This document shows positions 36,690 to 50,144 of a stretch of DNA of 64,000 nucleotides, piece after piece. Source of the DNA: Rhynchospora pubera. Its lineage: Eukaryota > Streptophyta > Magnoliopsida > Poales > Cyperaceae. The first letter of the stretch is position 1. Each line of letters opens with the position of its first letter. Made by a program: the position numbers and the translations under genes. The stretch spans positions 167,344,144 to 167,408,143 of the forward strand of contig CM051461.1 in NCBI GenBank assembly GCA_028095005.1, in the 5' to 3' direction. Below the pieces are notes generated by a model that saw only the letters and a list, made by a program, of their open reading frames with translations, did no database searches and had not been told where the DNA came from.

Positions 36690-37790
36690 AGCTATTTTAT
36701 TTATATGTATAAATGAGAAGATTTCTTCTTCCAATAATGATGCTTAATCTGGATTAAGAAAGGCTGTGGTGCATATTTTTTGCTTGTATTGCATTAGCGT
36801 TCTCTTCTGCCATGCTCAAGTTAAGTCCTGTTCCCTTTTTGTTCTTTAATTTAATTCGTGGTAGGTAAGTGGATAATGATAAGATAATATATCTCTTTTG
36901 CCGCATGTAATAAATGTTACACCCTGCTTAGATTTTAGTGTGGTCGTACAATTTCAATTATGCTATTTATTCAAGATTTGAAGGCATAATATGTTGATTC
37001 TTTGTGCTCTATGCTAAATTTTTTTAGCTCTCTGGTTCGAATTCTTGGCGCTTTTTAGATCGTTAATATATTAGGAACATTGGTGATTAGGTATTCCACT
37101 GCCGGGTTCTGCTAGAATTTCAGGCTTTTGCACAACTTGCTAAGTATAGAGTGCGCGTTTTTAGTATTTGTTACGCTATAGTATGGAGTAAAATGAACAA
37201 CAATTTTTATATTTTTTTTTAGATAAAACTTGATAGTGGCTATCAAGTAAACAACAATTTTTATTGTCTTAGACCATACAGGTAAAGCTGTGAGATAGAG
37301 TAATTAATAAATACAAAATAAGTTATTTTTATGCATTACCTTATAGAGTAATAGAGTAATTACTAAATATAAAATCATATACGATAAGTTTTAGTTGTTA
37401 ATTAAACTATAATTAGGTTTAAATTGATTTCTATAATACTTTATATTAGTTTTCTTGATTAATAATTAATATTTTTTAAATCAATGATATCAATAATTCT
37501 TTTATAATTCTTTGATATTATATATATATGCTTTGCATCTAAGGTGATATTTTTATTTATTTATTTGTTTGGACTAAATTGTATAATTTAAACTACATTT
37601 GATAATTTTTATATTTGTTTTTTTAATAATAAAAAATAAAAATATGGTAAGAGTAAATTTAAAACTTAGCGGATAAAGGAATACGAATAGATCTGATTCG
37701 TAAATCGTAACTGAATAACTGATACGGTAGAAAGTAGAAAATATCTCCTGAAACGCCAAAGCGCTTCGTTCTTTCCAACTCTCCGAGCGT
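36690..37790. other. Intergenic AT-rich DNA between VHA-H and the aldolase gene
   Basis: It contains the VHA-H 3' UTR and the aldolase promoter. No ORF or element is supported. A small hairpin-like sequence, ACTTGATAGTGGCTATCAAGT, lies near 37230. Confidence 0.45.
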
Positions 37791-37839
37791 GCGGATAGAG
37801 CACTTTTTACTTGATTTGCTCGTAGCAACACCTCTTGCC

Positions 37840-40800
37840 ATGGAAGGCGGGAGGACCATCGGCTCCATTTCCCGCTCACCTCTTACTCCTCTCTCTCCAG
37901 TTCGGCAAACTACAGTTCCTCTCCAGCATCCCTCTCGTACCCCTCTTCACGCCAGCTCATCTACACTTCCCCAGCCCCTAATCCAGATACACAAAGCTGG
38001 TGTCATTGCTTGTCTCCGTGCCCAAAAGTAATTCCTCTTCCTCCAGCTTTAGACGCTCCAAATTCGCAACTCGCAAGTTAAGTTGAATTGCTAATTTACC
38101 TTGGTATGAAAATTGAAACTGGATATATTGAACGTTTATTATTCTGATGATAGATAACGGCTTTCATGAACTCATTTTCCCTTCCATTATTTACACTTGA
38201 CTATTACCGGATGTACACTTGCTTTCGACCTTTTTAGGCTCATTATCAAAATACCAAAATACCACTTGATTATTGCATAATACACACTTGACTAATGTAA
38301 ATGGATACTTGTCTATATCGAAACAAACACTTATTTATTTGAACTTTCATAAACACTTATTTGCATTTTTTTTATTTCCTAATTTTTTCCTTCTTTTACT
38401 GCTGCACTGCTACGATGAACATTGGGTTGTTGTCTCAGGGTGTAAATTAATTAGTCAATTCACATGTTCAAAAAAGCAAAGTGATAAACTGATAATCTTA
38501 AGAACGATGCACAAACATTTTATATCTTTTCAAATAGCCCTTCTGGAGTGATACTTTTATGCACTACTCTTATAATTGATAGTGTCGAGACTGCAGTGGA
38601 GGCTGCTCATGCTGCTCTGGCTGGAGGTGTATCTGTCGTATGTACTGAATTTATAACATTTTAAAAAGTAACAACGTCGAATAGAGGGTTGCGTATGCTT
38701 CAGGATAATATCTTGATACTGATGTTTTTCATTTTTGTAGCTGGAGGTAGTGGTAACCACTCCAGGAGCTCTTGAGGTGTGTTTTCTTCAATTTTTTTTT
38801 TCCTGTTTATCCCGCATGCATTTTTTGGTCATTGACCCATTCCATAATTAATTCTTCTTGAATCTCAGGTTATTAAGGTGCTTTGCAAAGACTATCCTTC
38901 AGTGAAATTTGGGGTAATATATGTCCCCTAAAAGTATAATTTTATTTTTTCCCCTCCCTTATAATATCTCCAGTGGCAATTGGAAAACATATTTTTTGAA
39001 ATCTGTTTTTTTTCCTTGTGAGTTGTGACTTGAGTTATGTAGGTCTGCATTTTCTGTTGAAGATATATTTTGGTATGCAGGACATGAATGTTTACTGCAC
39101 AATTTGGAAAACACAGCATTGTTATGAGGAATCCTTTGGCTTCGAGGAAGAATAACGCTAAACTAATGTTGTGAATTTGTGATTGTTTTTTGAAATCAAC
39201 TTGTTCTATTTGGTAGGTTGGCACTGTATTAAATATTGAGGATGCAAGAAAAGCTGAAAAGGCCGGGGCTCAATTTCTCATGAGCCCTTGTACAGTCATG
39301 GTACAAGAAAAAAATTTGTTTACATTTTTCTATATTATCCTTTCTGCACAAGAGTTCTGTTTACTACAAGAATTTTTTGTACTGGAATTTTGATAACTAA
39401 AAATATTTTCTAAAATTGGAATGATTATTGCATTGATGCCCCATTCCAGCATGTTTGTAATCTAAATATTAAATATAATATTGGATTAATTCAGAAATTA
39501 TTTGTAATAGTAATCATGACATATAGCATATCTGAGAAATGGTCTTGACTCCTGTACCCAAGGAGTTTTAGCATTTTTGCATCGATAAAATAGACATGAC
39601 AACTATTTTTAAAAAATTTAAAGTCTCATCTCATGCTAGATGTTGTCAGTAAGATCAAAATGAACGGCTCCATTGCCATTCAAACTTTTAAATGCGTAAT
39701 GTTAAAGCATTAGTTCCAACTGCTTCATACTTATGCTTCTGAAATGAATGTGCAAAAGTTAACTTACATACATTGATCTTCTTTTCAAGGAAATTTTGCA
39801 CTGGTTTCGAGGAAGTGAAATTCTTTATATTCCAGGAGCAATGACGCCCACTGAAGTATCTTACCATCAGATGCTCTCTTAATTTGTTCTGTTAATTATT
39901 TTGGTTCTTAATTATTCAAACTCTGAAGCTGTTTTATTAGGTTTGTTAACTCAATTAGTAAATTGCAGATATTTTCTGCATATACTGCTGGAGCAGAAGC
40001 CATCAAGGTTCACTTTCCTACTCAAATTCTCTTCTCTCCTCGTGTTCAAAGTGTTTGTCTAATTAATTAGTGTTTTGTAGATAATGTGTAGTTTGTCAAT
40101 AAAACATTGCAAAATAACCATTATTTTCTACATTCACAGATCTATCCAGTTTCAGCATTAGGTGGAGAAAATTACATTTCTACTCTTAAAAAACCCTTTC
40201 CAACTATACCATTGATTGCTTCACAAGGCATCACTGCAGGTCAGTGTAACCAATCCCCTCACCTCACCCCTCATCAATACTAGTTAATCAAGGTATAGGA
40301 GTCTGAAACTTTCACACTATGGCCCTGATCAAAATCCCATTTTTTTAACGTGGGATTTCATTTCATTTCATTTCGTTGGAAAATTCTTGATCAAAATGAA
40401 GGAATTTGGTTGGAATTCCTATGTAATTAGATCCAACGAAATCCTATGAAATCAATTCAATTGAAATGAAATGAAATGAAATCCCACGTAAACTTCATTT
40501 TGATCAGGGCCTATCTGTTCAGATTCAATAACTGACTAAACCCATGTTTATCTTTTATCGGTATTATTTTTAATGCTGAGTGTGCATATAGCAAGCAGCC
40601 ACTGAAGTCTAATGATGGTTTAAAGATGCAGTTCTTAGTGGCTGTAAGGATCTTAAATAATAAATAGTTAAATTTCATTCTATTGGATATCAAGTTCCAT
40701 TTTTTTTTAATCTGCAGGATCAATTGGAAAATACATAACTGCTGGGGCCTCGGCAGTTGTTTTATCAGATGCTATTTTTAATAAGGAGGCAATGATGAAA

Positions 40801-40893
40801 GAGGATTTTGATGAAATACAGAGATTGGCACAACTTGTGACCTTGGAGGCATCCCTTGCTAGAAAAGGGAATAGTAAGGTCGTTCATATTTAG
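37840..40893 (+). CDS. KDPG/KHG-aldolase-like protein, plastid-targeted
   Basis: A class I aldolase-fold (TIM barrel) protein related to bacterial Eda, which splits 2-keto-3-deoxy-6-phosphogluconate to pyruvate and glyceraldehyde 3-phosphate. Nine exons keep frame: 37840-38027, 38583-38637, 38741-38776, 38869-38913, 39217-39300, 39790-39855, 39969-40007, 40140-40239 and 40718-40893, giving 262 residues. Residues 1-50 are rich in Ser, Thr, Pro and Arg, as in a chloroplast transit peptide. The catalytic Glu is E83 in LEVVVTTPGALE; the Schiff-base Lys is K171 in AEAIKIYPVSALGG; GTVLNIEDA is also typical. However, the Arg that follows the Glu in Eda (LEVTLRT) is Thr here, and the PTGGIS phosphate loop reads IASQGIT. 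The substrate may therefore differ. A MITE sits in intron 8. An alternative last exon is possible at 41311-41433 (see findings). Confidence 0.9.
40321..40511. mobile_element. MITE with GGCCCTGATCAAAAT ends, copy 2, in aldolase intron 8
   Basis: A 191-bp element with exact inverted ends GGCCCTGATCAAAAT / ATTTTGATCAGGGCC and the duplication TAT on both sides (40318-40320 and 40512-40514). The interior has AACGTGGGATTTCATTTCA and its complement near the other end, so the whole could fold into a hairpin. It is the best preserved of the three copies. Confidence 0.88.
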
Positions 40894-40999
40894 ACTCTAA
40901 TTTAGACTGAATAGAGTGATTTTCTTTGTTTCCAAATAAGTTGTGAGATCTCATGCAAATTGAAAAGCCATCTGATTTTAAAATCAAATGCATGCTTTC

Positions 41000-43020
41000 T
41001 GAAATTAAAATCCAACGAAGAACAGTTAAAAGTTATTACTCGTTACTTGTGGGTCAGATTAGTGAATCATACTGAAATTTTTCTGGTTTAGAGCTTCTAT
41101 TTGGTTCAATTTGAATTGGTTAATCTTATTGTTATTCTTGGCCAATATATTTCTCTTACAGTTACACACTCACTCGGTAATCCAAATTAAGGGTCCTCGA
41201 GAGATTGTTAAACGATGAATGTTTATTTAATTCTAGTTTAAACTTTATTATATAACAGATTAAGCGGTGAAAGTTGTGATCCCATACCTTTACATGCTGT
41301 CTGTGTTCAGACATCTTCGGCCAGGAAAGAACTTGATAGTATCAGCCTGCCTATCAGGTCTAAATTCCTTGGTAAAGGGCAAACGTGGAACACTAAAAAT
41401 ATGCCCTTATCAATTGGAAGTAGTCTTTGGTGAAGGAAATGGTTAGTTTTAAGGATTCTCAGCTTGGAAAGGATGAACATGGCGCCTTCTGGAATAAATG
41501 TATCTAACTGCATAGTGGGGTCTTTGTCCTTGGGTAGTTTGACTCTTACCCAGCAACCCATTGACGCTGAAATCCTATGCATATTTCCTCCTCTTTTGAT
41601 GGCAGTTATTGTATAAAGAGGTGGCTCTCTGCTGAGAAAATAAAATTTAATGTCTTGATCTATACACCCCTTTAGGTGAAGAGAGGTGAAAATCTGCTTA
41701 AAAGGCTTTGTGTAAAGTTTGATTTATTAAAAGAACAAAAGGTGATTGAATAATTTGAATTTGTTTGGCCCCCATTTTAATATTAACGCAACAAAATTTC
41801 CTTTTGGCATCACTTTTTTATTCTTCTTTTGAAAGGCTTACTTCTGTTAATATTTTTCATTTTTTTTTCTGAATTAAGATTGGAAGTTAAGTTTACAACT
41901 TATTAGCCTGCTTGTATTTGATTTCAGCTTGCTTAGCTCTATTATATTTGATAATAATTGTTTTAAGTTTGGACCCAGCAGTTGTTGTACCTCCATCAAG
42001 AGGTAAGACGACACAAAACCAAAATAGCGACATACCTCCTAGAAAAAGGAACTACGAATTGGTTGTGTTTTGCAAGGTCTATAGCATTGATTTTAAATAA
42101 AGTGTCTGGCACTCTGGCTCCCCAATAATTATTCTTCCACGCTGCCCATAATGTGCAAATCAAACAAGAATATACCCCAAGTCCAGAAGGCCAGTCGCTT
42201 ATAGCTTAACCCGAACGCAACAATATTTATTTTCAGAACTTCTATTGTTTTCGTAGACTAAACCAAAACTATGGACTTCTATGACACGCACAAATTCAGA
42301 AAAAAAAAATAAATAAAAGCTATTGACAGTGTGAAATGGAGTGTTTGCGATTATTTAATTTAAACAGTAGTCAATATGCGACAGATTTTTTGCAACATAG
42401 TACTACTAACCTGCGTGTTCACTGGCTTTCTTAAAAATAACCCAAAATATTCAAAAGAATTTCAAACAGTGTAACTGAAATTCAAATAGCATAAGACATT
42501 GGTTACACTTGATCACACAACTTAAAAGAAAATATTTCAGCTACAATTTTGTTATTTTTTTCTATTAATACAATTTGAATATTTCTATAAAAATAGAGAC
42601 GTTTTAAATAACTTTAGTTAAAAATTATGTACTAAAGGTTTTATACTATCGGAAATTTTATATTAGCAACAAAACTTATTTAAAAACTTTGAGATGTATT
42701 AATAGTAAAAAATATTCAAAATTAAATATATGCTCCTTTTAAATTAGATCTGTTATATATCAAATATGTTGTAATTTGAAAATCGAGTGGTTGGCCATTA
42801 AATTTGTTTATATTAGAGAAAAAAAACTATTCAAATTAGAACTTGATCAATAATTATATCCCTAGTAAATTACGCTATATTTGATATATAACATATCTAA
42901 ATATAAAATAAAAACATCCATTGACAATTTAATATTTTTGTGGGTATAATAACTTATTTACAATCCTAATATTCAAATAATTGGATTGTAAATATAACTT
43001 TTCCTCGTAGGATCCAGGAC
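41000..43020. other. Intergenic DNA downstream of the aldolase gene
   Basis: Apart from the possible extra exon near 41311-41433, no frame resembles a protein. From 42300 on it is very AT-rich and leads into the ARF promoter. Confidence 0.4.
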
Positions 43021-43022
43021 CC

Positions 43023-43032
43023 TATATATAAA
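43023..43032 (+). promoter_or_regulatory. TATA-box candidate for the ARF gene
   Basis: TATATATAAA lies about 340 bases before the ARF ATG, in AT-rich DNA that turns GC-richer after it. Position and motif fit a TATA box; the transcription start was not located. Confidence 0.4.
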
Positions 43033-43372
43033 ATATAATTGGATGGTAAAGAACGGCCCCGATGAATCCTCAAATACTGAATTTATTATATGAACTCTAT
43101 TAACTTCTCTATAACAAAGCCCTGTGCAGCTGTGCTTCAGCCTAATTGTTTTAAAATACCCGCTACACGAGAAGTTGCACGAATTTGTCCTTGATAAATT
43201 CAGAGTGGCTGCTATCGCACGCACAATCACTCGCTTAGGAACGCCTTCGTTCGAATTGTTCGAGCTAAACCAAGCAGATCCGGGTGAAGCGATCGAAGAT
43301 TTCGTAAGATCTCTCCGAAGATCATCGTCGGGAGGAGATCCATAACTAGAAGAATTGTAAAAGGCGCGGCTG

Positions 43373-45741
<2,369 letters not shown>

Positions 45742-45759
45742 TCTACAGTAAGTGTTTTA

Positions 45760-46555
45760 ACTGCTACTTTTGATATTGTTTCCTCTTGTTTATTGCATAC
45801 TCAGCCACTCTGGGATGGTACCTTGCCAGTCAAATACATTTCCTCTGTTATTCCATTCCCTTCTGACAATTGTCTTTTTTTTGTTGGATATTTGCAGACT
45901 AAGTATGGGCTTTGGAAGAAGACTAGAAGATAAAAGTTGACTTTTAACTATTAAACTATAATATTACTTTGTTGCTGCTATATTTTGTGGATCTTTGTAG
46001 TGTGTTGTTTGTAAATGTTTCTTCAATCAACTGATCAAGAAATTTATTACATAAAATCATGTTGATCCTATGCGAGCCAAGTTCTGAAATGGTAGTTAAA
46101 TTCTTTCTATGCGTTTGTATTACTTTAACACTTCTCGTAAATAGGACTGTACAATGTAGTGAGGAAATTTAATTGTGTCCGAAATGGAGCTGATGGATGC
46201 AGTACAACTTTCTTCTTTTGTTTAACAATGCATGTTGACGGATTGAATTGTCCATCCTTTTTTCTTTTTCTTTTGCAAAACCTAACGCTTCTAGATAATA
46301 ATACTCATAGTTTGCACGTGAATTGTGATTTCTGGAGCGAAATGGTTTCCTGTAATCGTCTCAAGTGCACTGAACCATTTGAGAATAATAAGTTATTATT
46401 CATTAATGCAATTTGAAGACATCTGTATTTTCTCTTAACGATATAGTCGTTTGAGACTGGTTCTGTAGCTCGAATCGGTACATTCTTTTGAGCACTGTAA
46501 ATCTCACCCATTCGTTCATTTGCAATTTCTATCGATCTTCATTCCTGCATGGCTG
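45760..46555. other. ARF 3' UTR and spacer
   Basis: The likely ARF 3' UTR may be spliced (GTAAGT at about 45749 and TGCAG near 45897 fit an intron after the stop). No further gene is seen before the hAT element. Confidence 0.4.
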
Positions 46556-46563
46556 CATGTACG

Positions 46564-48024
46564 TAGGGGTGAAAACGATACCCGTTTTGACCGTCTAACC
46601 GTTTCGTTTCGTCCAAAATGAAACGATTACGGTTAAAGATTTCGGTTGCGTTTTGGAAACGAAACAGTTAACGCAAATAGAATGTAGTTTCGTCATACCA
46701 ATAAAACGGTTAACGAAACATACCTGTTTCGTGATCGTTATTTCGTCCGTTTCGTTTAACAATTTTTACAGGGTGAAATTTTTACGATTGCAGAAAAAAA
46801 ATCGAGAGAAAACCCTATCTGTGCGCCGCTCACCTCTTCACTCATCAATTTCTTTTTTCCTTTCTTTCTCCGCCCACATACCTTCTCTCTCGCAAAACCA
46901 AGACACAGACCTCTCTTCGCCGATCGGACCACAACGCCACGGAGACAACCAAACTCCCTCTCGGCTACCCCTTCTCAGACCCGTCGACAACCAAACTCCC
47001 CCTCCGCTTCCTCTTCTCCGACCACCCACTTCTCAGACTCGTCAATAGAAATGATTGAAGCTCTCTCCTTTTTCTCTCCCTTTCCCTTACTGACTCGGTT
47101 TGGTTACTGGTGGTGACTTGACGGCAGGGACAGCCGACAGTCGACGGGTCTGGGTTCCTCTTGCTTGACTTCAGCCTGTGGTGTTTTAAAGGCAGTTCCT
47201 ATAAATGTAAGTTTGATTATTGTGACAGTATCAATCGCTTTTTCTGTAAAGGCAGTTGCTTGAATTTTGCTCCAGTCGTTCTTTTTCTAAGTTAGTTTGC
47301 TCCTTGTACTTTTTGTAATTATTTTCCAAGTTTGATTTTCTTTTCTTCTCGTTTTTTACACTTTCTCCCTCTGTATATATGTAACACTTGGTTTTTTTTA
47401 TGAATAATAATAATCGCTGGATGGTGCTTATCATACTGCCCCTAAAAAAATTATGGATTTTTCTTATGGTCTTTTTACTTCAAAGTACTAATCTGTGATC
47501 TAATTGTTCTGTAGTTGCCACAGTTGTGTGCACGAAAGAGAGAGAAATCTTTGGAGGGAATAAGAGCACAAGCAACAATTGCTGAAGCAGCTGAGAAACT
47601 CAACGGGGCACCTAAGATGTGTTTGAATTTTATGTGAAACATTTAAGTTTTTGTATCTCTTTGTTTCGCCTTTTTTTTAAAATTTTATGTGAAGCATTAA
47701 GTTTTGTATCTCTTTGGTTCTTTTTTTTTAAGATCAGAATAATGGTTGTTGAATGAATTAAATCAAGTGTTGAGGTGGTTATGTTAAACACACAAATTTG
47801 ATGATCAATTAGTACAAAACTTCATGTTTGAGAAACGGTTTAAAATTTTAAACGGATAGATCGTTTTTGACCGTGCAATTGGACGCAGCGATCAACGCAA
47901 TAAAATGTCATTGCGTTTAAGGAACAGAACGAAAGACGCAAGAGGTAAAAAAATTTCGTCTCATAACGAAACGATTAACGCAAGGAGCGATTTTCGTCTT
48001 CGTTTTGCACGTTATGCAGCCCTA
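46564..48024. mobile_element. Outer hAT element (1.46 kb) of a nested pair
   Basis: It starts TAGGGGTGAAAACG and ends with the complement of TAGGGCTGCATAACG. The 8-bp duplication CATGTACG lies at the left (46556-46563). At the right only CATG (48025-48028) is next to the end; the other half, TACG, lies beyond the inner element (48586-48589). Removing the inner insertion restores a perfect 8/8 duplication. Both subterminal regions are filled with AACCGTTTCG / CGAAACGG-type repeats like the 6257-6573 element. The middle has a pyrimidine-rich segment and short frames but no recognisable hAT transposase, so it looks non-autonomous. Confidence 0.85.
46790..47640 (+). other. Gene-like interior of the outer hAT element, origin unknown
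   Basis: About 46800-47048 is a CT-rich frame encoding a Ser/Pro-rich stretch with DNQTPSRLPLLRP and DNQTPPPLPLLRP side by side, ending in a stop. Near 47520-47636 another open stretch reads CARKREKSLEGIRAQATIAE and then AAEKLNGAPKMCLNFM before a stop. It could be a captured host-gene fragment or a deleted internal gene of the transposon. No family was recognised; the second stretch is followed by a roughly 60-bp duplicated 3' segment (47625-47735). Confidence 0.3.
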
Positions 48025-48028
48025 CATG

Positions 48029-48577
48029 TAGGGGTGAGAAAAAAACTCGTAACTCGTGAGTTACTCGAACTCGACTCAAAAAAAGCTCGATGAAAACTCG
48101 AGTTAGAAGAACTCGAGTTCTAACAACTCGAGTTATGCCAACTCGTTAATTTTATGAGCCGAGTTCGAGTTGGGTCAAACTCGACTCGGCCCAACTCGAG
48201 TTAGAATATACAGGCTGTAAAAAATAAAATGTTATCATATTAATATACAGTCTAACAATTTTATTGATTTGCAGCCCAATAACTCGTTCACTAACCCTAG
48301 TCCTCAAGTCCCCAGACCTTTTTTCCTCCCTTACACCCTCACGATTGCTCCTCTTTTTCTATTTTCGAGCAAAATTCTAAGGCGAACAGTACCTCAACAC
48401 CTTCTCACGAGTTCGTTGCCGAGTTACGAGTTGGCTCGAGTTAAAATGAGCCGAGTTCGAGTTAGCTCAAATAACTCGGAACTGCTTTGCTGCCGAGTCA
48501 CGAGTTGGCTCGAGTTGTGACGAGTTCGAGTTCGAGTTGAGGCTAACTCGCTCGAACTCGGCTCGTATACAGCCCTA
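48029..48577. mobile_element. Inner hAT element with ACTCG repeats
   Basis: A 549-bp element starting TAGGGGTGAGAAA and ending with the complement of TAGGGCTGTAT. A perfect 8-bp duplication CCTACATG flanks it (48021-48028 and 48578-48585). The left copy includes the last four bases of the outer element (CCTA) and the first four of that element's own duplication, so it inserted across the junction. The subterminal regions are dense in AACTCGAGTT and CGAGTTCGAGTT repeats, unlike the AAACGG type. No transposase is present. It lies about 220 bp upstream of the cupin ATG. Confidence 0.87.
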
Positions 48578-48613
48578 CCTACATGTACGAAGGATAGAAA
48601 GAACAGACTGTGC

Positions 48614-48624
48614 GGCCCATGGGC
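48614..48624. promoter_or_regulatory. Site II-like GGCCCATGGGCT upstream of the cupin gene
   Basis: A palindromic pair of TGGGCY motifs lies about 175 bases before the cupin ATG, between the inner hAT element and the gene. Such motifs drive many plant housekeeping genes; the role here is inferred. Confidence 0.4.
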
Positions 48625-48796
48625 TTCTCGCACTAATAAAATAGGCCAGCTTTCTATTAGAAAGCCCGTAATATTTCCACTTTTTTTTTTTATTTCGTCT
48701 GAGAGAGAGAGGGTTGAAACCAATCCGGATAAGACATTGCTCTATCCCCATCCAATTCCTAAAACCCCACCAAAACCTTTCCCAAGAAATACACTC

Positions 48797-49219
48797 ATGG
48801 CGACCTCATCCGTCGGTTCAACCCCTCTCCGATCTCTCCATTTGGCGTCTCCTCTCAGAAAGACACCACAGTTGGCCGTGCGCGCTTGCGTCACGCTCAG
48901 GCGATCGGTGGAGGAGATTTACAACGTGCACGTGGAGAGAAATGCCCCGAAGGAGCGCTTGGCCGAGCTAGGCGTGGAGCACTGGTCCACCTGGAAGACT
49001 GGGAAGTGCCAGTTCCCGTGGGACTGGCAAGTGGACCAGCAGGTTTACATTGTCTCTGGAGAGGTGCGAGTCGTACCACAAGGCGCCAAATCGGGAGACC
49101 GGTACATGCGGTTTGTGGCTGGGGATTTGGTAAGGTATCCGAAATGGCTTGAGGCTGATATGTTCTTCAATGGACCGTACGAGGAGCGGTATCGCTTTCG
49201 TGCTTATGGCGATGATTGA
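48797..49219 (+). CDS. Cupin_3 (RmlC-like cupin) protein, plastid-type
   Basis: A small intronless gene of 140 residues. Residues 1-35 (MATSSVGSTPLRSLHLASPL onward) are rich in Ser, Thr, Leu and Arg and look like a chloroplast transit peptide. Residues about 55-138 fit the Cupin_3/DUF861 fold: CQFPWDWQVDQQVYIVSGEV, a GDRYMRFVAGDLVRYP block, then MFFNGPYEERYRF. The metal-binding His cluster of classic cupins is not evident, as is usual for many plant members. Relatives are annotated only by fold, partly by likeness to ureidoglycine aminohydrolase; the reaction is unknown. The frame is open upstream to about 48737 with no ATG, so ATG 48797 is the start. Confidence 0.9.
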   Translation: MATSSVGSTPLRSLHLASPLRKTPQLAVRACVTLRRSVEEIYNVHVERNAPKERLAELGVEHWSTWKTGKCQFPWDWQVDQQVYIVSGEVRVVPQGAKSGDRYMRFVAGDLVRYPKWLEADMFFNGPYEERYRFRAYGDD

Positions 49220-49229
49220 GGATTTTATT

Positions 49230-50140
49230 AGCGTGAGATGGTGATATAGTTTTTCCTTTTGTGAGGAAAGATAATGCTGGATTTTAGTTTAAGTTGGCAT
49301 GTGAGAATTAGGTTGAGAAACAATTAAGAGCTGTGTGGGTTAGTTTAATTGGAAGTTTGGAACTGCAAAGCAGGACATGCCAATTGGAGGTCTCACTTTG
49401 ATTTGTTATGATTTACTGTTGTAATAAGACATTGATGTCGGAGTTGGATTTACAATTAGAATTGTACCGTCCACCTGTAATATTTTGTTAGGTTCCAGAG
49501 TTTAAATCTTTAAATTTTGTTTTGTTTACACGGTCGAAACCATTTTTAGCAACTTGATGTTATTAAATGCATCAGATGCTTGATAAATTTATCTCGATAA
49601 CAATACAAATGTTTCTGTAACTTGGTTCAGTTGAATGCCAAAAGAAGAACCAGGCTGGTTCATACACAAATTCATTATTTACATCACGCTCAAAAGCAAA
49701 TAAAGAAGTATCTCAGCATCTTCTGATGCTTAATTTTTGTTCGAATAAATTTCAATCATCAAACCGTCAAGCTTTGTTTAATTTAAGTATAACCAATTTA
49801 TTGGAATCTACTCGTATTTAGAATGTTTTTGGTTAGCAAATGCTGCATCAAAAACACGTGTGCGCGCATGAAAAAAACACACAATACATACACAAATCAA
49901 GTTTTCTAAAAACGTTGACGCCAGGAGAGGGGAAAAAAAAGATCATGGTTAACAATTCAACATGCAATATATCCGGAAATCACCATTCAAGTATTATCTT
50001 GAACATTCTGATACACATACACAACAAGAAGCGTCAGGCCATAACTAATAAAGAACCAAAATCACCTGACAAGTAGGACAACAAGACAACATTGTATAAT
50101 TACATTAGAGACTTAGCAAAATATTAGGAGAATGCCTGAT
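49230..50140. other. Spacer between the convergent cupin and B3 genes
   Basis: It contains the 3' UTRs of both genes, which point towards each other. No element or further gene is seen. Confidence 0.5.
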
Positions 50141-50144
50141 ATTG

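Noticed and set aside
41307..41582. Minus-strand frame of 91 residues downstream of the aldolase gene
   Set aside because: No domain character; the plus strand has a better exon-like frame there, and even that is uncertain.
43124..43345. A 73-residue open frame just before the ARF gene
   Set aside because: It has no ATG near its start (only GTG) and lies in what looks like the ARF 5' UTR. Nothing in it resembles a protein family.
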